From the NCBI GenBank assembly GCA_019009955.1, contig CM032229.1:192140001-192204000 (forward strand): a stretch of DNA of 64,000 nt, in the 5' to 3' direction. The notes below the pieces were generated by a model. The model was given only the letters and a program-made list of their open reading frames with translations, did not search any database and was not told the origin of the DNA. The stretch is from Riptortus pedestris. Its lineage: Eukaryota > Arthropoda > Insecta > Hemiptera > Alydidae. The position numbers and the translations under genes are program-made. Shown here piece by piece: positions 47,730-57,602 of this stretch (its first letter is position 1; each line of letters starts with the position of its first letter).

Positions 47730-48440
47730 CTAAAGGTCAAGTTTATGAATGCCTGAAATCGGAGCCGTGGGAGAGGGGGTGGTTTAGAGGGGAATTTCGA
47801 AATAAACATAGAATCTTATTGAAAATTGAATGTACTATAAAGATTGTTATATACATTTATTCTCTATCTTGAATATCAACCGAGATATATTAGCATTTTT
47901 CAGTTTTCAGCCTTCAGCACACCTCCACTCCTACTTATGCCACATAAATAATACTCTGTTATGACCAATTTATTTGAACCTTAAGTAGTAAATATTCTTT
48001 TAAAGAGACCTATGTTATACGAGATACATGCAACGTTCCGATGACCCCTTCCCTCTCCTATTTGTTCTTGGATTACTAAAACTAGAGTGATTGAGATAAA
48101 AATTATTCCGATTCATTAAAAATTACAGTACTATAAACTGTAAATAGTTTAAAATAAAATTAATTTATTATATTCAGATATATTTCTGTAATATTTTCTT
48201 TCCCGTGGAGAATATTTTTATCCGAGACGTTGGCTGGTGTGTTTGTTTATAATTCAGATGCTTTCTGTTGTGGAGGTTATTAAAATGTAAATTGACCGAA
48301 AGATTTATCATTATCATTTGTAATTATTCATCAAATATTCGCAGTGGTGTTAAGTGATAGCAGTATGTAGATTCATCTATTGTAAACCTTGACATGGGAA
48401 ATCTGCTTAGTTTATGCAGCCCCTGCGTAACCGACTTTCT
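47730..48440 (-). repeat. Family A element, reverse
   Basis: The A-end is near 48395-48437 ('gtaacgcaggggctgcataa' on the minus strand) with the complete body in reverse, ending at about 47730 with 'aaggtcaagtttatgaatg'. The (TA)n tract and B-end are missing. Confidence 0.7.
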
Positions 48441-48777
48441 TATGTTGACAATTAATAATTATATTATGGGTTTATCTGAAGGCTGGCCAATATAGAGCGA
48501 ATCAACATGGCGAAATAAATATATAGATAATTTTAGGTGGAGAGCTGTAGACATTTTTATTTCCAATAAAAATGCTCTTTATTGTTTAAAAGCAAACACG
48601 TTGTCCTCCTTGGGATTTCGCTAAAATACAGGAATATTTTAATTAATAACTATCATCAACTTATACCTTAGGCATTTGGGATTTTACTAGATATCAAGAG
48701 TGAATTTCTAAGCTTGAAATTACTCTCCTAAATCAATGTAAACATAAAAACATAGCAAGAGAATAAAAAAACAAGAA

Positions 48778-49140
48778 TATTAGCTAAGGTAGCTGGCTTC
48801 ACTCGGAAATCATTAGACGCTGAATGATGACAGAATTTTTTTTTTTGGCAATACTTTAATATGCACAATATTTAAACGCTTCCATCTCTTTCATAAGGGT
48901 TTATACCTAAATATCCAATAACTAAAAGGAATTTATAGCATTTTTTAGGCTTGAAGAATAAAAAAAATGATTTACTGATCAAACCCTCTACACTTTTAAA
49001 AATATCGTGGGCAATACTTATCAAAAATCATAAAAAACATCAGGAAACGAATTTTACTGATTTTTATTTCTAATCACCCTTCCCATCTTCTTCATTTGTA
49101 AAAACATTAATGCAGTCTAAAGTCCAATTCAGCTTCCCAA
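48778..49140 (+). repeat. Family B element, diverged 5' part
   Basis: 'tagctaaggtagctggcttc' and 'cactcggaaatcattag' are a mutated family B head. The following 'tttggcaatactttaatatg' also matches. Confidence 0.55.
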
Positions 49141-49188
49141 AAATACAAATATTGACGCCATTCATTGATATGTCATTAAATTGTTGTG

Positions 49189-49417
49189 GGGGCTCTGGTT
49201 GGCCGTGCGGGTTAGGGTGTTGGTCCTAATCTCGCGTGGTAGACCTAGAGTGGCGGATTCGATTCCCGCCCTGGGCAGTAGAAATTTATTTAGTGACGAA
49301 TTCATTAAATAAACTTCTTTAGCCCACCCTGGCTAGAAAAGGGTGGTAACCTGTTGATAACCCGTCCCGATTAGCCTAGTAGCATAATGTGGACGTAAAT
49401 AATAATAAAAAATAAAA
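49189..49417 (+). mobile_element. tRNA-derived SINE with 12-bp target duplication
   Basis: The best-preserved forward copy has a head 'ggctctggttggccgtgcgg', a B box 'gattcgattcccgcc', a 3' domain 'ccctggctagaaaagggtgg' and an (AATA)n tail. It is flanked by TAAATTGTTGTG at 49177-49188 and 49418-49429. It is recent enough to keep a perfect duplication. Confidence 0.92.
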
Positions 49418-49479
49418 TAAATTGTTGTGCCCATTTTCTTTTTAGCTTATATCTTAATCATACTTCATCATAAGACAAA

Positions 49480-49919
49480 AGTCCGTCACGCAGGAGCTGC
49501 GTAAACTAAGCAGATTTCCCACGTGAAGTAATACAATAGAGAAATCTCCATACAAGAGCCCAACACTTACGGCAAAGGGACGAACTAGGTTTTGGCGGGA
49601 AACTCAAAAATCCGTTACCGGCCCAAATTTAATAAAAATGCAAATATCTCGGTTAATATTCAAGATAGGGAATAAATGTATAGAACAATATTTATAGTAA
49701 ATTTAATTTGTAATAAGATTAATTCGATACAATTGTTCGATCCGACGCATAATAACGGAGATATTGGGAATTCTCCGAAAATCCCCCCTCTAAACCCCCC
49801 CACCCACTGGACCGATTTCATCAATTAACGAACTTCATTTTCCTTTTTACATAAAACGATAAAATTCCGAGTTTGGTAACGATCAAACAAAAATAACGAC
49901 CGATAGAGCGTTAACAGAC

Positions 49920-49968
<49 letters not shown>

Positions 49969-49969
49969 G

Positions 49970-50001
<32 letters not shown>

Positions 50002-50121
50002 TTGAATGGACCTCATTTTCGTCATGCCTGGGTAGGATCGATGGACATTTGAAGAAATTTTTTGAAACTTGCGTCATGAGTACGACTCAATAGCTGATTT
50101 CCCTTGAGGGAAATCTGCTAA
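49480..50121 (+). mobile_element. Family A element, complete short form
   Basis: The A-end is 'agtccgtcacgcaggagctg'. The body carries 'ctaggttttggcgggaaac', a C-rich run and 'gaccgatagagcgttaac', then (TA)n at 49923-49995 and a B-end with a one-mismatch palindrome and CTAA (50118-50121). It is followed directly by family B sequence. Confidence 0.85.
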
Positions 50122-51070
50122 AAGTGTATATAAAAATATTTCTCTAAATAACAAAATAAACAATTCTTGTTATGCTCACGTTTGCCAAAAATCAATAGAA
50201 AACAAAATATTTCGTTTTTTTTTCATTTCAGGCCTCCCTAATAACCTCCACTTCTGCCTGCCCCTAGAAATGCTAATATAAATAACAATCATGGAGGAGT
50301 TAATGCTAATTCTCGTATTGAGTTTTGTTTAATTCACTAAAGTTGTTAGTGCCCAATAAAATTAATGACTCCCGCTTAGCATATAACTCGTTTACACTTA
50401 GTTATACGACAAAAGTGTATTAAACAAAAGTTATTCTACATAACAAAATAAACAACTTCTGTAATGTGTGCGCTTGCAAAAAAAACAATAGGAATCACAA
50501 TATTGGGATTTTAGCAGTTTCATTTCAGGCCACTTTTTTAACCCCCACTCCTGTTCATTATTAGAAATGTTAATATAGCTTATAATCATTGAAGAGTTAA
50601 TGTTAACCCTCATACCGTGTTTTGTTTAGTTAGGTTCAGTTATTAGTGCCAAATAAAATTGTTGAGTACTGCTATAGTTTTCAGGGTATGTCTTGTGTAC
50701 ACTTCCTTATAAGACAAAAGTGTAAATAACAAAAGTTACTTTAAAGAACAAAATAAACAATTTCTGTTATGAGCATTCTCACCAAAAAACCAATAGGAAA
50801 CAAAATATCGTGATTTTTCATGTGAGGTCTTCCTTATAACCCCCATTCCTGTTTGTATCTGATAATATTAGTATAGTCGAAGTCTATGATGGGTAGTAGT
50901 AATACAAGTGCCAAGCTTCAAAAATTTTGTTCAGTAGGTGCGTAAAGTAACAAACAAACATAAATAAAAGTCAAAAATTGTTGGAATCATTTCAATCGCA
51001 TGTGAAACAAAAACGTTTTGTGAAATTTTGGGGGGAAAAATTAATGTACATACAGAGGTTACAATTTTAT
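50122..51070 (+). mobile_element. Family B element, 5'-truncated
   Basis: Three diverged 295-bp units start near 50132, 50430 and 50738 ('ctctaaataac'-type phrase). The tail has 'aacaaacaaacataaataaa' and ends 'cagaggttacaattt'. Confidence 0.65.
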
Positions 51071-51297
51071 AAAAGTTACTTGATAATGTCATTATGACAA
51101 AAGACAATATGTGTTTAAACTCGATTCGATTGTTTAAAGTATTATTTAGGTTGCATGGGGTCTATGATCCTTCCCGCTCACCTCGTATTTTGAATATAAA
51201 TTCAATTATTTTTATGTTACCACACTTATTTATTTCTACCAGGTAAATTAATTATTAGAAAAATCAAATTCTTTAATGTTTTAAGTAATTAATTTAA

Positions 51298-51877
51298 CCC
51301 TCCGTCGGGCGCACCTCTGGACGAAACAAAATCGGGCGCACCCGGCCTGAGAGGCCGCTCACATATTTTAAACCCCCACTACCCAACTAATTAATTTTAA
51401 TTTAAAACGCTGGTAGGACAGACTTCGCTAGGATCTTTGGAAACCAAATATAATATTTATAACGTAAAATATTGTTTTTATTAGAATAGAATGAAGCTTA
51501 TACTAAAACAAGTAAAATTGATCAGGCGCATTCGACCTGAGAGGCCAGAGTTAGACTAGCACTTATTTCTCAAGATATCGACGAACTTCCATATAGAATA
51601 GCATTAATCTTAATAAAAAGGACGATTGCAATAGATATATCTTGAAAAAAAATCATCTTCGAAATTAAGGAGCAATTGGGCGCAGTCGGCCTCACAAGCC
51701 ACCTAGGGACCAGACGGGCTGGATGAAGGATGGCAATAGACTAAAGTAGGGGATTCTAAGCATGAACACAAATCAGGAAATTACTGGGAATGGCCCCTCA
51801 CAGGGGAAACAGAATGAGGCGTGGTATCAAAAAGTATGTTTTCCTGGCCTCTCAGGCTAGCTGCGCCCGACGGAGGG
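51298..51877 (+). mobile_element. piggyBac-type MITE, 580 bp
   Basis: Perfect 16-bp terminal inverted repeats CCCTCCGTCGGGCGCA / TGCGCCCGACGGAGGG are flanked by TTAA on both sides (51294-51297, 51878-51881), the piggyBac target duplication. The interior is non-coding but has four copies of a 'GGCGCA..CGGCCTGAGAGGCC'-like motif near 51336, 51525, 51677 and, inverted, at the right end. These repeats may be transposase-binding sites. It is a different family from the element at 45.7 kb. Confidence 0.9.
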
Positions 51878-52415
51878 TTAAGTAAAGGAGTGTTGATAAC
51901 CCTCAAGTGGAAGGGGGAGTCTTACGGAGGCCAACACAGTTACTTGTGATAACTTATTTCCTGTTAAATGCTGGCACTATTGGAATTTCTTTCTACTTAC
52001 AACCGGCTATTTCTAAACTATGTGTGCTCTGAGTGGGGTTGACAAAAAATATGTGCATCATTGATACTATTTTATTATAGTAAATGTTATTCATGATTAT
52101 GATTCGAAATATTCACGGTTTGTCAAACAGTAGAGAGGGATTGATTGGGAATTCATTTTCATTTACTCTTTTTAATTCAAATTTCTATTTCTATTCTCTG
52201 TAAGTCCCCTACTGTTGCCTGGCCTTTATGGAAAAATAATAGACTGGTAGTAAAATTGTACACATTGATGCCTTGCTATAAAAATACCCTCAATGATGAT
52301 TCAGCCTATAATGATTTCCTGAGCGAAGTACTTTAGCACTCAATGGGCCAAACTCAGGCTAAAACATGTATATATTAGGCAATAAAATCAATCTATCTAT
52401 CGTTGCTTTGCTGAC

Positions 52416-52796
52416 CTGATATGTAGCAGCATCGAGATGAGATGCCGAGACATAGAGGAGGTTGTTCTGTATGATATACACCAGCGAGGGTATGGATACT
52501 TTGATAGTATCAATGGGACTGCCTATGACTGTCTTATATAGGTCAGCCCTCCAAGATCGGATGCTATCATGCTGGCTGTAGACCAATCCCAAGCAGGCGA
52601 TGAGCTTGACCAGTTCTGACATGACCACTGCAGTGGAAGATAGGAACATAGGTCCAGGTCTGGTCCTAGCGTAGCGCATACTCAGCCCCAGCAAGGCATT
52701 CTGCACTGTTAGGGTCACCAGGCTGGTAGTCTTGTACAATCTCATGTTCCTACTGTCGGCAGACATTCTTGGCTTGATTATTTCATCAATCTTCGC
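52416..52796 (-). CDS. Ugalt: UDP-galactose transporter (SLC35A2/Ugalt-like), internal exon
   Basis: This exon has acceptor TTTTGTTTCAG (52797) and donor GTCAGC (52415). It begins AKIDEIIKPR and contains an internal Met (MSADSRNMRLYK) from which the protein would be about 333 residues, normal for SLC35A2. Whether translation starts there or in an unseen upstream exon is unclear. Conserved motifs are SLVTLTVQNALLGLSMRYAR, TRPGPMFLSSTA, and SLVYIIQNNLLYVSASHLDA followed by ATYQ at the junction. Three to four membrane segments are visible. The 8.4-kb intron to the next exon holds jockey, piggyBac, MITE, SINE and family A/B insertions. Confidence 0.93.
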
Positions 52797-52849
52797 CTGA
52801 AACAAAATAAAACATCATTTAATAAATTATATAAACATGGACAATAGAC

Positions 52850-53606
52850 GTCTGCCACAGAGGGGCTGCGTAAACTAAGCAGATTTCCCTCATGAAGTTT
52901 AATAATAGATAAACATACATACTGCTAACAAAACACCACTGTGAATATTAGGTGAATAAATACAAACAGCAATAAGAAATCTTTCCCCTGTCAGCGGTAT
53001 GTGTCTCAATTGTAAAGAAACATGTCTGCCAACGGCTCAACGGAAAGAAAAACAATAACTGAAACATATCAGAATATAACATATTCGTTTTATTGAAAAC
53101 TATGTACTACACATAGTACTGTAATTTATAATGTATCAGAATAATTTTTATATCAATCAACCACATTTAGTAGTCCAAGAATTTAAGACGGAAGGGGGTG
53201 GGGACAGAAGAACATGCATCTATCTCGTATAATAAAGGTTTCTGGAAAACATTATTTGGTATTTTAGCTTCGAATAATGTGGTTTATTATATAACAGAAT
53301 ATAGCTTATGTAACATGAGTAGAAGTGGGGGTTTACTCAGAGCTGCAAATTGAAAAATACAAATATCTCGGTTAATATTCAAGATAGAGAACAAATGCAC
53401 ATAATAATATTTATAGTAAATTTAATTTGCAATAAGATTGGTTCTATACAATTTGTCATTCCAACGTATAGTAACGGAGATATTTTGCATTCCCCCTCCC
53501 ACTGGTCCGATTTTAGCCATTAGCGAACTATCTTTATTTTTACATAAAACGTTTAAATATCGGGTTTGGTGACGATCAAGCAAAAATCACGACCGCTAGA
53601 ACGTTA
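52850..53606 (+). mobile_element. Family A element, 3' end missing
   Basis: The A-end is 'cacagaggggctgcgtaaac' with 'aagcagatttccctcatg'. The long body follows to 'gaccgctagaacgttacat', where it meets a reversed family B copy instead of a (TA)n tract. Confidence 0.72.
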
Positions 53607-53828
53607 CATTACCTTTTCACACATAAACGGCTGATCCGAATTTTACAAAACTTGGTATGTATATTACTACTAATATAACTTAGACTTTAGGCTATATTAA
53701 TATTCTCTGAGACGAATAGGAGTGGGAGTTATAAGGGAGGCTTAAAGTTAAAAATAGCGATATTTCGTTTCCTATTGCTTTTTCGGCAAGTATGAACATA
53801 ACAAAAGTCGTTTATTTTGTTAGTTTGC

Positions 53829-54042
53829 TATTATTTACGTCCACTTTATGCTACTAGGCTAATCGGGAAGGGTTATCTACAGGTTACCACCCTTTTCTAG
53901 CCAGGGTGGGACTACGGATTTTATTTAGCGAGTCCGTCACTAAATAAATTTCTACTGCCCAGGGCGGGAATCGAACCCGCCACTCTAGGTCTACCACGCG
54001 AGATTAGGACCAACGCCCTAACTCGCACGGCCAACCTGAGCC
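53829..54042 (-). mobile_element. tRNA-derived SINE
   Basis: A well-preserved reverse copy with 'tttacgtccactttatgcta', 'gggcgggaatcgaacccgcc' (B box on the minus strand) and a head ending 'ggccaacctgagcc'. It interrupts a family B unit. Confidence 0.9.
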
Positions 54043-54073
54043 TTCATTTTATTATTTAAAGTAACTTTTGTTA

Positions 54074-54234
54074 CTCCCGGTTTAGTTTTTAGTGTATATC
54101 TCGTTTATACTCCGGTATACGACAAAAGTGTATATAACAAAACTTATTTTGTTATTTAAAGTAACTTTTGTTATATACACTTTTGTCGTATACCGAAGTA
54201 TAAACGAGATATACACTAAAAACTAAACCGGGAG
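54074..54234. repeat. 69-bp palindrome arms within family B
   Basis: 54074-54142 and 54166-54234 are reverse complements with one mismatch, around a 23-base loop. They look like two family B half-units joined tail to tail. Confidence 0.9.
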
Positions 54235-55307
54235 CCAACAATTTTATTGGGCACTGAAAGTAACACAACTAGGTATGTGAATTAGTAATAACTCCCCCAT
54301 GGTTATAAGCTGTACCAACATTGCTAAGAAAGAGCAGGAGTAGGGGTTACAAGGGAGGCCTGAAATGAAAATTGGTGATATTTCATTTTCTATTTGTTTT
54401 AAAGCACGTTAAACGTTAGTCCACGTAACATAAGTTATTTTTGTGTTATTAAATGTAAATTTTGTTTTTAACATTTTTTCGTATAGCAATGTATGAAGCA
54501 AGTAATTTGCGTAGAAATATTGTTATGCTCAACAATTCTTTACAATACAAACTACCACGTACCTCACCTGAATAAATTAATTCAAATCTATGTTAATATT
54601 TTATCCTTAATAATTCAAATCTATGTTATATTTTTAACGACAGTAACAGATTGCGCCAAATAAACCATACCCCCCCCCCCTTCTCTTCTGCATTAATTCA
54701 TGAAAAACGCCAGTATGCCCTTCAGTGTATTTAATACTTAATATAATTAAAACGTGAAAATTATTTGAACAGACAGTTTTAGTATTGTGAAGATAATGTA
54801 ATTGGATTTGTTAATATAATTTAGACCAGGGGTGAGCAACCTTTTTAATCAACGGGCCAATTTAAATTTTAAATTTTTTTGGCGGGCCTCAAATAAAGTA
54901 ACACTCATTATTAATTTACAAAACTTTATTTATAATAAACATTAGAATAGAAAAATATAATTTTTTTTAAAAAAAGTAAAGATTTCATATACAAATTTTA
55001 ATGCAAAATAAGAAAAACCCAATAAAATAACAGAAAAGGGGGTACTTGTGTATTATATCCACCACATTTTAGTTCCACTAATTCCACGCTAGAGTGCACT
55101 ACTGTTTTAAGTAGTACGATTCATTGCCCGCAAGGGAGGTTGTACTCAGGGGGGTGCCATTCGGCAGGTGCGCAGATCAAAAATTTTTGCGACTTTGGCG
55201 CATGACGTCACTGGGCTGAACTCAGCTTTGTTTACATCGTGAGCATCGTTGTGTTTTTAGTTAATTGTTTTATTTTCCATTGCTATAAGTGATTTTTTTT
55301 TTTCAAA

Positions 55308-55937
55308 ATGAGTGAGTGTGCTATGGCAACATGTTCCAACAACTCTAGGAGAACAGGCAAGTCTGTATCTTATCACCGGTTCCCGAAAAACGAAGAAATT
55401 AAGAAACAGTGGATAGTTCTGTGTAGACGAGGAGATTTGAAATTTAATCCTACTTTTGCTCGGGTTTGTTCAGAACATTTCAGTGATAGTGATTACCAAA
55501 GGAATTTACAAGCAGAATTGTTAGGCTATGTTCCTAATAGATTGATATTAAAAGAAGAAGCTGTGCCGCATCTTAATTTACCAGTATCGTCCGTAAGTAA
55601 ACAAACACCTACTAGCTCTACTTCTGACTCAAAATGTGAAACATCTAGAGACTGTAGGAGTAAAAAACGTGAAATAACTCAACGTGCCCTGCGTCACATT
55701 AATGAGATTTCTCCCAAAAAGCTGAAAAGTGATTTTTCATGTAATACAGAAGAAGTTGATTGTGATGGATGTATTCTCTTAAAGGAAAAAATTGCTGAAT
55801 ATGAATCCCAATTAAAGTCCTTGCTGATCCAAGTAAAAAATTTAGAAAGTAATAACTTTAATTTAAAAAAGAGAGTTACTAAATTGCTAACAGTTATTTA
55901 CCAGATAAAAATGCAAAAAGAAGAAAAAATGCAGTGA
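55308..55937 (+). CDS. THAP-domain protein with C-terminal coiled coil, inside a transposon
   Basis: This intact 209-residue frame has an A-rich start context. The N-terminal THAP zinc-binding DNA-binding domain (about residues 1-92) shows C4 and C9, FP at 25-26, W35, C54-x2-H57 followed by F58, and the closing AVPHL at 85-89, so all C2CH ligands are present. A polar linker (95-150) precedes a heptad-rich helix from about 155 to 205 with Leu/Ile spacing, a likely dimerisation coiled coil. THAP domains occur in P-element-type transposases and in host regulators derived from them; here no RNase H domain follows. It may be a truncated transposase, a regulator of the element or a captured host gene. 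A TGACGTCA lies about 105 bp upstream. Confidence 0.88.
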   Translation: MSECAMATCSNNSRRTGKSVSYHRFPKNEEIKKQWIVLCRRGDLKFNPTFARVCSEHFSDSDYQRNLQAELLGYVPNRLILKEEAVPHLNLPVSSVSKQTPTSSTSDSKCETSRDCRSKKREITQRALRHINEISPKKLKSDFSCNTEEVDCDGCILLKEKIAEYESQLKSLLIQVKNLESNNFNLKKRVTKLLTVIYQIKMQKEEKMQ

Positions 55938-55989
55938 AAAAAGAAATGGAAAGGATTTGTTATCCAATATTATCCAAAGCTCAAATTCA

Positions 55990-56430
55990 GAGCATACACT
56001 CAAAAAATATCAGCAGCAACTGTTTTGGACAAGACAGACTTCATGCGAATGGGAGCTTTTAAAATGTAAGAAAAGAATAATTTTCTTGTAGTGTTTCCTA
56101 TAGACACTATAGGAGTATATATCCATGCTCCATCATTAATGATATAACATGTTTCCTTCGCAGTTATTTATTCTATGGGACAGTGCGGTTTCAATGCATA
56201 CACTCAAAAAATATCAGCAGCAACTGTTTTGGACAAGACAGACTTCATGCGAATGGGAGCTTTTAAAAAGGTAAGATTTAAAATGTAAGAAACAGAATAA
56301 TTTTCTTGTATTGTTTCCTATAGAGCACTAAAGGAGATTATTTCCCATGCTCCTTCATTAATGATATTACATGTTTCCTTCGCAGTTATTTATTCTATGG
56401 GACAGTGCGGTTTCAATGCATATGCTCCAA
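55990..56430 (+). repeat. Tandem duplication of 204-222 bp downstream of the THAP gene
   Basis: The block 55992-56195 is repeated at 56196-56417 with small differences. Each copy has 'aaatatcagcagcaactg', 'catgcgaatgggagctttta', then a GTAAGA-type donor-like site in copy two, and 'catgtttccttcgcag', a strong acceptor-like site. It may be a duplicated exon-intron segment of the THAP transcript, but the exons are not recognisable. Confidence 0.8.
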
Positions 56431-57137
56431 CATCTGTGCCATTTTCTTCACAAGGATGCTACTGGAACCAAGGATTCCAGTGACTAAATATAAGCATCTT
56501 TTTATTACAAGGAGGACTACATGCCAATGATAACCTTTAGAAATCTTGTACCTATATTGACTAGCTGATGTTTAAAATAATTTAGTCATTTTTAACTGGG
56601 TATCATTGTTTATTGCTTGGTTAATCTCAATTTTATTAACTTTTATTTGTTTGTATAATAGAAGTCATTACTGTTTTCATGTTTTGGAGATTTCATCTTA
56701 TTATAGTAAAGTTTTACTTTTTGTTGTGCTAATTACCTAGAAAAATTACGATTTTTAAATGTAACCCAACATATATAAATTTTAAGGAACTATTATGTAT
56801 TTATTTTTAATGGAATCTAATTTGTACATGGTTTATTTGAAATAAAATATATTCAACTAAAGTAATTTGTATCATTTACAGACATATACCATTTTAACAA
56901 TTTTTTATTCGCCAAATTAATCAGAAAACTGCTTATATTGATCGAATTTCGGCTTGTCTGCCAGGAATCTTTCAGCCCAGTGACGTAGAGGCTTGCTGCA
57001 TTCTGATTGGCTACTCGCGAATGGCGCTACCTTATCTTATACGTACCTTGGTTATACTTACCTTATAACCTTATACGGAATTATAATGATAAATAAAAGA
57101 AAACACAATTTTTAAAATTAAAACATTTTATTCACAT

Positions 57138-57602
57138 TTAGGCGGGAAATGTGTGGAAATACAATTTAGAATGCACTGAAATGTGTCTCCATTTCTTTTC
57201 CCATGGGTGCTGTCGCCATATGAATTCTACCAAATATGATTCAAGGTGATGCCTGGCTGTCCCACGATGTTTTTTATTTCGCCACTTTGCACTTCCCCAC
57301 ATTCTCTCCACTGTCTGAGTATGTGCTCCAGTGTTGGGGTCAATAAAATTATATTTATGATTAACTTTCGCATGTTTGAATTCTTGGCTTTCTAATATAT
57401 TCGTTTGGTAGCCTTTCCAGCAAGCAGAATATATTGTGCTACCATCTGCTATATTCTGAATTATTTTCTCTAGAAGAGTAGAGGCGTTTCTGTCAGGAAC
57501 AGTCACGATAAAAGAATCTTTTGTCTCTCGACAAACTCTTCCGAACACCCACTGTTGGGGTAAAATCCGTCCACAATTATTTTTACTTCTAGTAAATTGC
57601 AA
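57138..57602 (-). pseudogene. Merlin/IS1595 (ISXO2-like) transposase, C-terminal part
   Basis: The minus-strand frame of 154 residues carries the second half of an ISXO2-like DDE transposase: QQWVFGRVCRETKDSF at 16-31, VPDRNASTLL at 35-44, IADGSTIYSACWKGY at 51-65, and FIDPNTGAHTQTVERMWGSA at 87-105. In this family 'SDCW' normally holds the second catalytic Asp; here residue 60 is Ala. The first Asp should lie just before residue 1 but is missing, because only about 50 bp separate the frame from the terminal repeat. A weak acceptor (TTTTGTCATAG) precedes codon 1, so this may be a last exon whose partners were deleted. It cannot be active as it stands. Confidence 0.82.
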
